A program made the position numbers and the translations under genes. A DNA stretch of 64,000 nucleotides from positions 124,001-188,000 of the forward strand of contig BDDD01002689.1 of the NCBI GenBank assembly GCA_001972305.1, in the 5' to 3' direction. Source of the DNA: Cephalotus follicularis (Eukaryota > Streptophyta > Magnoliopsida > Oxalidales > Cephalotaceae). Shown in pieces: positions 1 to 9,918 of this stretch; the stretch's first letter is position 1; each line of letters begins with the position of its first letter. The notes below the pieces were generated by a model, which worked only from the letters and a program-made list of their open reading frames with translations, did no database searches and was not told the origin of the DNA.

Positions 1-1710
1 AACGCAAAGAAGTGGACTTTCCAGTTCCTAACTTGGAACAAGAGGTAGGGAAAAGCCATAACTGTAATTCTGATATTAATGTTCATGCATGGGTTATGTT
101 TTGGTGTATAAATTGCATGAGTATTGAATTGATTTTGCTCACTGGATTAGTGCCATGTTATGATAGATATGTAATATGTATCTGCATGTTGGTTTGCTGC
201 CTTGATTTCATGTTGTCTTTCATGTATATGGTTGAAATGGCTACTGTCTGTTAAGTTGTGAGGAAGAAGACGACTGCTACACGATAAACGTCGACGCGTT
301 TTAATAAACATCGACGTCTTTGGGTTATTGCTTGATTACTGATATGAAATAGATCGACGTCTATGGAAAGACATTGACGCCTTAGACTATCTTCTTGGGT
401 TTTGACGTATTACACGTCGACGCCTAAGGTTCCTACCTTAACGCGTCGATGCCATAGGCAATACGCTGACGTTTTAAGGTTCCATACCTTGAGCGTCGAT
501 GCGTATAAGATGGACATCAACGTCTTTAGCAGTAGAACGCGCTGACACTAAGGACTTGTACATCGCCGTTGATGGACAAAGACATCGATGCCTTTTAATA
601 GACATCGATGTCTTTTGGGTACTGTTTGGAGGTTTCCTTATCTAACGATGCGAAACGATCCCGATTCCTATTAGGGTGCATTTGAGCATTTGTATGCATC
701 GCATATCCACTGTTTACTGCTTGTTTGGTTACTGTTTGTAAATCGTTTGTGATTTCTAAAGTTATGATATTTAGAAATGCATATGTGAACTCAGAATGTG
801 CTATTTTGAGTATGAAAATATGTATTGATTAATAACGTATTTTCGAACGAACTGGGAGATGATTTACACTACTGAATTGTTCAAAAAGTACTTTTACCAC
901 TGAAAATACATATTTCAAATATTTACTAATTCTAGAAATATTTGAAAATGAACTGCCTGTTGTTGATTTAAACGATCACCGTTGCACCGTTACTGCACTG
1001 TTTACTGTTAGATTCACTTGTTGCTCTATGAATTTCTATGTGTTTATGCTTGAGCCACTAGTTGTATGGCGGAGGTTGCCAGCGCCGGCTAGTGGTAGGG
1101 TTGACCCTGGGGCGAGGAGTATGGCTGGGTGACTCACTGTACTGCACTGTTGTCTCACTCGGTTGCCTGGAGTAGGGATCGGAGTGGGAGTGTAGCGTGG
1201 GGCCAGGAGTTGGCGGCGATACACATACTGCCTGACTGTTGTGGTCCTCTTACGGACATACTGCACTGCCTGTTGGTCCTTGACAGACATTACTGTACTG
1301 TTATTATTACATATATTTTCTTATATATGTACCCACTGTTATTTTACCGTGCATGGGCAAGGGACAAGATGTTATGATGTTTTGTTCTTGGTTTTACTTT
1401 TCTCATGTTTTGTAATAAACCGAGTTTTATTTAAGGACCAATGTGCTGTACTTACAGATTTGTTTACTGATGGGATTTAATATTGTACTGTGATCACGCT
1501 CCGTTTGTGGGCGATTAGTAATGACGGACTTATTTTGGGTAGCGTGTAGTATGAGATACATGCTACGAGTTTACAGCTTATGAATTTTTATGCTTCCGCA
1601 ACTGACATCTTGCTTAAAAGTTTAAATTTTATGGTTTTTACATGAGCTGTATTTATGTGTTAATTGCCTTTACTGCTTTAGTGTTGTCTTACCAAAATCG
1701 GGGCGTGACA
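1..1710 (+). repeat. G1 5' LTR (3' two thirds)
   Basis: Aligns to 7148-9079 of the 3' LTR from its first base and ends in TGACA next to the PBS. Compared with the 3' copy it lacks about 190 bp at position ~1351 (the counterpart of ~8531-8720) and about 40 bp near 1295. The larger loss removes the conserved block that ends in the candidate splice acceptor. The candidate donor AG|GTAGGG is still present at 45. Confidence 0.93.
286..617 (+). promoter_or_regulatory. Phased YCGR-core array in G1 5' LTR
   Basis: About thirteen short units such as ACGTCGACG, CATCGACGTC and CATCGATGTC. Several neighbouring cores are 20 bp apart (for example the TCGA of ACGTCGACG at 291 and the next ATCGAC). Variants TTGA, CTGA and TCAA are one CpG transition away. 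Homologous to 7436-7763 in the 3' LTR. Function is unknown; protein-binding array is an inference. Confidence 0.6.
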
Positions 1711-1726
1711 GCAGTGGTATCAGAGC
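1711..1726 (+). other. G1 primer binding site
   Basis: TGGTATCAGAGC at 1715-1726, four bases after the LTR end, is the usual plant PBS complementary to the 3' end of initiator Met-tRNA. It fixes the LTR boundary and the plus-strand orientation. Confidence 0.92.
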
Positions 1727-1822
1727 ATATTCCATATATGCTTAGTTATGATACTTTCCTTGGCAATTAATGAATTTTTTTCCTAAAGTCGTGACTAACC
1801 ATCAACCTTCTTATAGGAACCA

Positions 1823-2871
1823 ATGGACCGAAGGAGAACACGTGCTAGGGCTAGGACTATTGGAGCTAATGCCCCTGAAGAAGCAAACATTCCGCAAGGG
1901 ATGAATATTCCCCAAGATGGCAGGGACCCGATGGCCTGGATTGCGGACTATTTTCAGCAACAGATGGCCTTTAATAGGGCTAATGCGGAGGAGATAAGCC
2001 AGTACTACGCGCAAGCTCGACCGCAACATAGGGCTCTTGACCACTACCCGGGGGAGGATGGTAACCAGTTTAGGAGAGACATTGAAAAGTTCATGAGGCT
2101 GAATCCACCTAGTTTCCGGGGGGAACTTGATGCTACTGTTGCTGAAAGATGGCTTTAAGACTTAGAGAAAATCTTTGAAGTAATGGACTGTATCGACACT
2201 CAGAAGCTGAAGTTTGTTGTATACCGCCTATGGGGTGAGGCCACTCATTGGTGGGAAATGGTCAAAGCAAAATGGGAATCACAAAGACTGGACAACACTT
2301 GGGACAGATTCCAGACAGAGTTCTTGGAGACTTATGTTTCGCGTATTGAGCAAGAGTGACGAGAGATGGAGCTTTTGGAGTTGCGACAGGGAGAGATGAC
2401 TGTGGCTGAGTATCAAGAAAGATTCATGGAGCTGGCCAGACATTCACCTTATCTGGTAGCTGATGAAGAGAAGAAGATTCGGAGATTCCTGAGAGGTCTG
2501 CAACCGGATCTTCGGTCAAGGATTAGAGCTATGGAACTGGGACTTTTGTGGAGGTTGCTCATAAAGCAAGACTGTTGGAGACAATATCCAGTGAAGACCG
2601 GGCTGAGAGAGCTCGCGCACAGTAGAATACACAGGGTTCTACACAGTACCAACAGGCATCGTCGAAATGTCAAGAGGGTGGTTCTCCGACGAAGTCGTCG
2701 AAGAACAAGTCTCAACAGACAGCTTCACAGGGTACTCCCAGCCAGGGGAGTAATGATAGATCCAGAGCTTGCTATTATTGTGGTCATACCGGCCACCAAC
2801 AGAAAGATTGCTGGAGGTTCAATGGTTGGTGCCTGAGGTGCGGGGCACCTAGCCATTTGGTGAAGGACTGC
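1823..2871 (+). pseudogene. gag: G1 gag (capsid and two zinc knuckles), broken
   Basis: Structural protein that packages element RNA. It starts at an ATG followed by an Arg-rich stretch (MDRRRTRARAR) shared with the gag starts of B and C. The capsid core contains YRLWGEATHWW (about 2220-2255) and the conserved stretch from LLELRQGEMTVAEYQ to FLRGLQPDLRSRIRAME. In-frame stops lie at 2156-2158, 2357-2359 and 2623-2625, and one base is missing near 2537, after which the reading continues in the frame of pol. Two CX2CX4HX4C knuckles follow at 2770-2811 and 2830-2871. Not translatable as it stands. Confidence 0.9.
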
Positions 2872-3590
2872 CCGAAGAGTTCTGCTACAGCGCCTATCGG
2901 GCCGGGGAATAGTAGTGGTGCAGCGGCCGGACTGTCACAGAGAAAGGACACCGGCAAGGGCATCGCAAAAGGTAGGGTTTTTGTACTTGCTCAGACAGAT
3001 GTTCCAGAGTCGACTTCTGTTGTTGGAGGTACTCTGTATATATATGGTTTTTTTGCTAGAGTATTGATGGATTCTGGAGCATCGCATTCCTTTATATCTA
3101 CACATTTTGCATCTTGCTTAGATGTCACCCCTGACTGCATGTCATACATACTTGATGTGAGTACACCGACTGGGGCTTCTATGTATACTAATTCGATATA
3201 TAGGAGTTGTGAGATGTCTATGGTAGGCATTCCCTTGTATGAAAATTTGATAGTGCTGCCTATCCGTGACTTCGATGTTATATTGGGGATGGATTGGCTA
3301 TCAGCACACCGTGCTCGTATGGATTGCTATAATAAAACTGTGGATTTTTGTCTACCCGACGGAACGACTTTTCAGTTCAAGGGAGACAAAGGATTCTCAA
3401 CACCGATCATATCCTTTATTCGAGCATCGAGATACCTAGAGAAGGGATGCGAGGGATATCTGGCCTACGTGATTGATCGAAGGAAAGAGAAGGGCTTGAG
3501 CTTGGAGGAAATTCCAGTTGTGTGCAAATTTCCAGATGTATTTCCTGATGACTTGGGATCTTTACCACCAAAGAGGAGTATGGAGTTCAT
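2872..3590 (+). pseudogene. pol: G1 aspartic protease region of pol
   Basis: Cleaves the Gag-Pol polyprotein. The active site is [11 protein letters not shown] (about 3061-3093), a canonical D-S-G-A. Downstream lies the conserved [20 protein letters not shown] motif. This part is open and in the same frame as the zinc knuckles, with no separate start, so gag and pol were one reading frame as in most chromoviruses. It runs on without a break into the RT domain. Confidence 0.92.
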
Positions 3591-4380
3591 CATTGATCTC
3601 GTTCCTGGAACGGCTCCTATCACTAAATCACCTTATTGGATGGCTCCTGCTGAGTTGCGAGAGCTGAAGTTACAGTTACAAGACCTGAATGATAAGGGTT
3701 TTGTAAGACCCAGTGTTTCTCCATGGGGTGCACCTGTACTGTTTGTTAAGAAGAAGGATGGATCGATGAGGCTCTGCATCAACTACAGGATGTTGAACAA
3801 GGCAACTATCAAGAACAAGTATCCTTTACCTCACATTGAGGAGTTGTTTGACCAGTTACAAGGATGAAGGGTGTTTTCCAAGCTCGACTTGAGGTCAGGT
3901 TATCACCAACTGAGAATGAGGGAAGGAGACATTGAGAAGACTGCCTTCCGGACACGGTATGGTCATTACGAGTTCTTGGTGATGCCGTTTGGTGTTACCA
4001 ATGCACCGGCAGCTTTTATGTCATTGAAGAATGACGTATTCCGACCATACCTGGACCAGTTTGTTGCGGCATTTATTGATGACATACTGGTATATTCGAG
4101 GAGTGAGGAGGATCACGCTCATCATCTGAGGCTAGTATTGCAAGTTCTCAGAGAACATCGGTTGTACGCCAAGTTTGGCAAGTGTGAGTTCTGGCTTGAT
4201 CATGTGATCTTCCTTGTCATATCGTATCTGGGGAAGGCTTGACAGTGGATCCGTCAAAGACTGAAGTGGTACGAGACTGGTCACAACCGAAGAACGTGAC
4301 AGAGGTGCGCAGTTTCCTTGGATTGGTAGGGTATTACAGGAGGTTTATCCAGAAGTTTTCAAGGATAGTCGATCCCTTGA
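3591..4380 (+). pseudogene. pol: G1 reverse transcriptase
   Basis: RNA-dependent DNA polymerase that copies element RNA. Visible motifs are [39 protein letters not shown], the palm motif FIDDILVYS with the catalytic pair DD at 4078-4083, and [12 protein letters not shown]. Broken by TGA at 3865-3867 and by loss of one base near 4216, where the frame moves. The FIDD form instead of YVDD is normal for this clade. Confidence 0.93.
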
Positions 4381-4961
4381 CTAGACTTACCCAGATTAAG
4401 ACCCCTTTTGTCTGGGACGAAGACTGTGAAGCTAGTTTCCGTGAACTGAAGGATCGGTTGGCTTTCGCTTTTGTCTTGGCATTACCTGACGGTAATGAGG
4501 GCTTTGCAGTCTATAGTGATGCATCAGGTAAGGGTTTGGGCTGTGTATTGATGCCGCGAGGCAGAGTGTTTGTATATGCCTCGAGGAAGCTAAAGCCGTA
4601 TGAAGAAAACTACCCGACTCATGACCTCGAACTTGCAGCTATTATCTTCGCCCTTCAGAAGTGGAGGCACTATCTTTATGGGGCGCAATTTGAGATCTTT
4701 ACCGATCATAAGAGTTTGAGGTACCTGTTTTGTCAAGACACACTGAACATGAGACATCGCAGGTGGGTAGAATTCTTTAATGATTATGACTACAGTGTTC
4801 AGTACCACCCGGGGAAAGCAAATATAGTTGTTGATGCCTTGAGCCGCAAGGCTATGATTTCCAGTGCGATGGTGTCACAATGGAAGATGCTAGAAGACTT
4901 CCAAGAATGGTCTCCGTTCAATCAGTCACCGGGGATCTTTGTGACCGACATGCGGGTATAG
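4381..4961 (+). pseudogene. pol: G1 RNase H
   Basis: Degrades RNA in the RNA/DNA hybrid. SDASGKGLG (about 4516-4545), the HDLELAAI Glu-containing helix, and [10 protein letters not shown] are present, so the acidic residues are retained. The domain ends near VVDALSRKA. The frame is open from 4239 to TAG at 4959-4961, the start of a connection region to integrase. Confidence 0.92.
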
Positions 4962-5860
4962 CCTGTGTTACTGGGTCACATCAGGGATGCACAACCACTC
5001 AATCTGGAGTTGCAACGAATTCTGGAGAACTTGTACTTGGAACCCGATTTTTGAGTACATGCTGACGGTATTCTGAGATATCGGGGACGCGTGTGTCTTC
5101 CGAATGAACCAGGATTGAAGAATGAGTTACTTCGCGGGGCTCATAAATCTTTGTACAGTATCCATCCTGGTATCACTAAAATGTATCAGGATATTAAGAA
5201 GACTTACTGGTGGCCTGGCATGAAATGAGAGATCGCCGAGTATGTGGCAAGGTGTTTGACTTGCCGGACAGTTAAGGCCGAACACCAGAGACCGGCAGGT
5301 TTGCTACAGCCTTTACCAATTCCAGAGTGGAAATGGGAACATGTCACGATGGATTTTGTTTCGGGTTTTCCTCTGACTCGGAACCGTCACAACGCCGTGA
5401 GGGTTGTCATGGATAGACTCACCAAATCAGCACACTTTCTGCCTACACAAGTTACTGATTCTGTGAGCAAGCTAGCTCGCTTGTATGTAAAGGAGATAGT
5501 GAGGCTACACGGTGTTCCAGTCAGCATCGTATGTGATAGAGATGCCATCTTCACTTCCAACTTTTGGAAGAGATTCCAGACAGCTTTCGGGACGAAGCTA
5601 AACCTGAGTATTGCCTTCCACCCTCAGACCGATGGCCAGTCTAAGCGTACCATCCAGACCTTGGAGGATATGCTACGGGCTTGCATTATTGATTTTGCTG
5701 GTACCTGGGAGGATCACATTCCTTTGATAGAGTTCTCTTATAATAACAGCTATCATTCCAGTATCGGCATGGCACCGTTTGAAGCACTGTATGGGAGGAA
5801 GTGCAGATCTCCTGTATGTTGGGTGAGGTCGGGGAACGACCTTTACTCAGGACTGAATTA
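4962..5860 (+). pseudogene. pol: G1 integrase, catalytic Glu replaced by Lys
   Basis: Joins the element's cDNA to chromosomal DNA. The HHCC zinc-binding part lies at about 5130-5265 (H and H near [10 protein letters not shown], then CLTC). The DDE core begins at MDFVSG (about 5350) and VCDRDAIF (about 5529). Thirty-five residues after the second Asp the third acidic residue reads Lys (TDGQSKR, codon AAG near 5644). TGA stops at 5052-5054 and 5226-5228 break it. One base is missing near 5823, moving the frame before the C-terminal part. Confidence 0.9.
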
Positions 5861-6388
5861 GTGGAGGAGACTTCAGAAAAGATTAGGATGATCAAAAGAA
5901 AGTTGCTTGCTGCTCAGAGCCGACAGAAGAGTTATGCGGACAGTGTCAAGAGGAGGCCTTTGACCTTCAGTGTGGGCGATCATGTGTTCTTAAAGGTCTC
6001 ACCATGGAAGGGGGTGCAAAGGTTTGGGAGAAAGGGAAAATTAGCTCCTCGCTACATTGGTCCTTTCGAGATTTTGGAGAGAGTTGGGGAGGTAGCCTAT
6101 AAGCTTGCCTTACCTCCTGCACTGTCAAATGTGCACGACGTCTTTCATGTATCTATGCTAAGGAGATATATCCCGGACCCATCACATGTCCTAGATTATG
6201 ATACTGTTCCAGTACGAGATGACCTATCCTGTGAGGAGTTGCCTGTACGGATTCTAGATTGGAATACGCGGATTTTGAGGAACCAAACCATCTCCATGGT
6301 CAAAGTTCAATGGCAGTTCCACCGACCGGATGAAGCAACTTGGGAGCGTGAGGAGGATATCCGAGAACGCTACCCGCACCTGTTCTAG
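5823..6388 (+). pseudogene. pol: G1 integrase C-terminus with chromodomain-like tail
   Basis: Open to the natural stop at 6386-6388. It contains the GPY/F-type module (GDHVFLKVSPWKG, then RYIGPFEILERVGEVAYKL) and LSNVHDVFHVSMLRRY, typical of gypsy integrase C-termini. The tail has NQTISMVKVQW and EATWEREEDIRERYPHLF, resembling the truncated chromodomain of Tekay-type elements, which is thought to guide insertion to heterochromatin (family knowledge). Confidence 0.88.
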
Positions 6389-6434
6389 TCTCGTTTTGAA
6401 TTTCGGGGACTAAATTCTTTGAAGGGGGGGTGGA
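6389..6434 (+). other. G1 3' untranslated end and polypurine tract
   Basis: Between the pol stop and the LTR. The line GGACTAAATTC is a version of a conserved pre-PPT motif also seen in A, B, C and D, followed by the purine run TTGAAGGGGGGGTGGA, which ends at 6434. The PPT primes plus-strand DNA and sets the LTR edge. Confidence 0.9.
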
Positions 6435-6616
6435 TGTAACGCCCTAGATTTTCCCATGTTGTAATTTCACAATGTAATGCGTTTTATTTTGGAATTAAAT
6501 AAAGAATGGATTTCCAAGACTTTGACAATGTTTTCCAAACTCTAATAATGTTGAATTTTAGAGTAAAATGTTAAAGGAATGTTAAAAGGGTGAAACGACG
6601 CTATTTTGGAGGAAAC

Positions 6617-6766
6617 GCGTCGAAGCCTTTAGAAACACATCGACGTCCTTGAAGCAAAGGGGCGCACGTAACTGCATGCACATGCACGTCGATGAAGGCA
6701 AGGACATCGACGCCCTCGATTAAAAGGGAAAAAGACATCGACGTCTTTGAAGAAGACGTCGATATG
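6617..6766 (+). promoter_or_regulatory. Upstream YCGR array of G1 LTR
   Basis: TCGA cores at 6620, 6640, 6738 and 6759 show spacings of 20 and 21 bp in the two close pairs. Units include ACATCGACGTC and GACGTCGATA. The array lies about 200 bp upstream of the candidate TATA box. A promoter role is inferred from position only. Confidence 0.55.
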
Positions 6767-6955
6767 TGTTGAGCATGCAATATGGTACCCTGCACTGCTA
6801 GGACTGAAATGGCAGAAATGGGAAGGCATGTGAGGGCATGCATGGGCCTTGGCAGCAAAGGGGAGACACCTGGTGCGCCATGCACCCAGGTGTGAGGAAG
6901 GTGTGAAGAAGAGGGGATTCTGGCGTTGGTGCAGAAGGAAACAAACTCCAACTAA

Positions 6956-7191
6956 CATAAAACACCCTTCTCTGCCAAAAATGGAGGAAGAGAAAATAAG
7001 AAGAAGGAAAACACAGTGGGGTAAGAAAACAAAAAATTAAGGAGAGAGACCTAAACTACCATTGTTGAAGCAATTTGGAGCTTGGAACTTGGAGCTGGTG
7101 GCTTGCAGCAATGGGACGGCCCTGGAGGGGCTACTTAGACATATTGGAACGTAAAGAAGTGGACTTTCCAGTTCCTAACTTGGAACAAGAG
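6956..7191 (+). promoter_or_regulatory. Candidate G1 promoter and first leader exon
   Basis: A TATA-like ATAAAA at 6957-6962 is followed by a purine-rich leader (6980-7050) and by the block CCTAACTTGGAACAAGAG, which ends at the candidate splice donor at 7192. The same order (TATA-like, purine-rich leader, AACTTGGAA block, donor) is seen on the minus strand in C and D. Confidence 0.5.
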
Positions 7192-7435
7192 GTAGGGGAA
7201 AGCCATAACTGTAATTCTGAGACTAATGTTCATGCATGGGTTATGTTTTGGTGTATAAATCGCATGAGTATTGAATTGATTTTGCTCACTGGATTAATGC
7301 CATGTTATGCTAGATATGTAATATGCATCTGCATGTTGGTTTCCTGCCTTTATTTCATGTTTTCTTGCATGTATACGGTTGAAATGGCTACCATCTGTTA
7401 AGTTGTGAGGAAGAAGACAACTGCTACACGATAAA

Positions 7436-7763
7436 CGTGGACGCCTTTTAATAAACATCGACGTCTTTGGGTTATTTCTTGGTTACTGATGTGAAACAGA
7501 TCGACATCTATGGAAAGACATCGATGCCTTAGACTATATGCTTGGGTTTTGACGTATTACACGTCGACGCCTAAGGTTCCTACCTTAACGCGTCGACGCC
7601 ATAGGCAATACACTGACGTTTTAAGGTTCCAGACCTTGAGTGTTGATGCGTACAAGATGGACATCGACGTCTTTAGCAGTAGAACGCGCTGACACTAAGG
7701 ACTTGTACATCGACGTTGACGGACAAAGACATCGACACCTTTTAATAGACATCGACGTCTTTT
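7436..7763 (+). promoter_or_regulatory. Intron-internal YCGR array of G1 LTR
   Basis: Homologue of 286-617 with cores such as ACATCGACGTC, CGTCGACGCC and ACATCGACG. Comparing the two LTRs, many unit differences are CG to TG or CG to CA changes inside the core, which suggests the array was methylated. Confidence 0.55.
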
Positions 7764-8534
7764 GGGTACTGTTTGGAGGTTTCCTTATCTAACGATGCGA
7801 AACGATCCCGATTCCTCTTAGGGTGCATTTAAGCATTTGTATGCATCGCATATCCACTGTTTACTACCTGTTTGGTTACTGTTTGTAAATCGTTTGTGAT
7901 TTCTAAAGTTATGATATTTAGAAATGCATATGTGAACTCAGAATGTGCTATTTAGAGTATGAAAATATGTATTGATTAATAACGTATTTTCGAACAAACT
8001 GGGAGATGATTTACACTACTAAATTGTTCAAAAAGTACATTTACCACTGAAAATACGTATTTCAAATATTTACTACTTCCAGAAATATTTGAAAATGAAC
8101 TGCCTGTTGTCGATCTAAACGATCACCGCTGTACCGTTACTGCACTGTTTACTGTTAGATTCACTGGTTGCTCTATGAATTTCTATGTGTTTGTGCTTGA
8201 GCCACTAGTTGCATGGCAGAGGTTGCCAGCGCCGGCTAGTGGTAGGGTTGACCTAGGGGCGAGGAGTATGGCTGGGTGACTCACTGTGCTGTACTATTGC
8301 CTCGCTCGGTTTCCTGGAGTAGGGACTGTATTGGGAGTGTAGCGTGGGGCCAGGAGTTGGCGGCGATACACATACTGCCTAACTGTTGTGGTCCTCTTAC
8401 GGACATACTGTACTGCCTGTTGGTCCTTGACGGACATTACTGTGATTGTGGATGTGATCCTGACTAGATCACTACTGTACTGTTATCGTAACATATATTT
8501 TCTTATATATGTACCCACTGTTATTTTACCGTAC

Positions 8535-8575
8535 TGCTAATATATATATATATATTCTCATATATATATATAAAC
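8535..8575 (+). repeat. (TA)n tract
   Basis: Two blocks of alternating TA separated by a short TTCTCA. They are part of the segment absent from the G1 5' LTR. Simple-sequence slippage or a hairpin here may have favoured that loss. Confidence 0.85.
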
Positions 8576-9079
8576 TGGTTTTCCTGCACTGCATCATTTA
8601 TACATACATTACATGACATGCATTTAATGTTGATCCTTAGCTGCTTTTATGACTTAGCCGAGTGAGGATAAAGGCTAACCCCCTACTTTACAGATTGATG
8701 CAGTGGACCGGTTGGACTGGCATGGGCAAGGGACAAGATGTTATGATGTTTTGTTCTTGGTTTTACTTTTCTCATGTTTTGTAATAAACCGAGTTTTATT
8801 TAAGGACCAATGTGTTGTACTCACGGATTTGTTTACTGATGGGATTTAATATTGTACTATGATCACGCTCCGTTTGTGGGCGATTAACAATGACAGACTT
8901 GTTTTGGGTAGCGTGTAGTATGGGATAAACGCTACGAGTTTACAGCTTATGAATTTTTATGCTTTCGCAACTGACATCTTGCTTAAAAGTTTAAATTTTA
9001 TGGTTTTTATGTGAGCTGTATTTATGTGTTTATTGCCTTTACCGCTTTAGTGTTGTCTTACCAAAACGGAGGCGTGACA

Positions 9080-9918
9080 GCAGTGGTCGTCGGAAGATCA
9101 AAAGGCTAAGAGGGCCAAATGGTTAGATAAGGACTAGCAAGCTTGTTGCCTAGCTATTTCATGTATGGTCCCAGAATTTCAAAGACAGTAAGAGAAACTT
9201 GATACCCTAGAAGCCATACTTCTCCGTCTTCAGGAGTTGTATGGATCCCGGTCTAGGACCGAGCGGTTTATCTTGTCCCGTCAACTCTTCTGTATGAACA
9301 TGGACAAGGGATCTTCATTCCATGCCCATGGATTGAAGATGATTGATCTTATTGAGCAGTTGGTTGAACTAGATCTCACCATGGACAATGATTTCTACAT
9401 TTACTTGGTGATTTCATCTCTCCCTCGATCATACTCCCAGTTCATCACTAATTTCCACATGAACAAGGTGGATGATAATGTACCTGAACTTGTGGAAATG
9501 CTTCCTACGACTGAAGCCTACATGGACCACGGGAGGTCCAAGTTGAATGTGATGCTTCTTCCTTCTACATCATCCTAGACAGCTCCAATAGTGGGCGGAT
9601 CAAGAGGATTTATGTCCAAGGGCAAGGCAACCATGATACCAATAGGGAAGAAGAAGAAAGGCGAAAGACCAACTGCGCTGGCGGGGCTAGTTGTTGGGGG
9701 ATCCATCCTTGATTCGATCCGACAGCTTCAAGATGATAACTGTTGCTTTTGTTGTGGAAAGAATAGACATTAGAGATCACAGTGCAGTGAGTTCCAAAAT
9801 TCCAAATCTGGAGGTGCCTCAGGGTTAGAAGCTTTCATAATTGACCTTTTTCTAGCCACTAATGTTAGTTCAACTAGGGTTTTGGATGCAGGTTGTGTAA
9901 CTAATATTTCTAACTATT
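9080..9918 (+). pseudogene. gag: copia-1 gag, 5' truncated by G1 and cut at its 3' end by element A
   Basis: Homologous to the copia-3 gag at 50948-51601. Recognisable stretches are LYGSRSRTERFILSRQLF, HGLKMIDLIEQL, SSLPRSYSQFI and a zinc knuckle (CFCCGKNRH, then QC) at about 9745-9785. Stops occur, including TAG at 9771-9773 where copia-3 has Trp. The reading passes into a protease start (VLDAGC at about 9883) and is then cut by element A at 9919. The continuation is at 37680. Confidence 0.85.

Larger units (their letters stand above)
7192..8693 (+). other. Candidate leader intron in G1 3' LTR
   Basis: Donor AGAG|GTAGGGG at 7191/7192 and acceptor CCCCCTACTTTACAG|ATT ending at 8693 would define a 1502-base intron. 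Both edge blocks recur in C and D; the acceptor block also recurs in B. The second YCGR array lies inside. No transcript evidence can be read from DNA. Confidence 0.5.
1..9079 (+). mobile_element. Ty3/gypsy LTR retrotransposon G1, Tekay/Del-like; 5' end lies outside the window
   Basis: Two homologous LTRs (1-1710 partial; 6435-9079 complete, 2645 bp) flank 4.7 kb holding PBS, gag, protease, RT, RNase H, integrase, a chromodomain-like tail and a purine tract. Order RT-RH-INT is that of Ty3/gypsy; the [12 protein letters not shown] motif, long LTRs and C-terminal tail point to the Tekay/Del chromovirus clade (family knowledge, not a phylogeny). Seven in-frame stops and three single-base frame breaks make it inactive. 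It appears to sit inside copia-1, whose gag starts right after the 3' LTR; the left target duplication is not visible. Confidence 0.93.
6435..9079 (+). repeat. G1 3' LTR, complete (2645 bp)
   Basis: Begins TGTAACGCCC and ends GGCGTGACA, so it has TG...CA ends. It carries one YCGR array upstream of a candidate promoter, a purine-rich leader, a candidate leader intron with a second array inside, a TA-rich stretch and the conserved acceptor block. It is the best copy for reading this LTR family in the window. Confidence 0.93.

Noticed and set aside
286..617. Cloning or linker artefact because of repeated SalI/ClaI-like sites
   Set aside because: The motifs are diverged, occur in both LTRs with matching flanks and differ by family, so they are genomic.
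1715..1726. Possible tRNA genes near PBS sequences
   Set aside because: The matches are only the 12-base PBS; no cloverleaf, anticodon arm or A/B boxes surround them.
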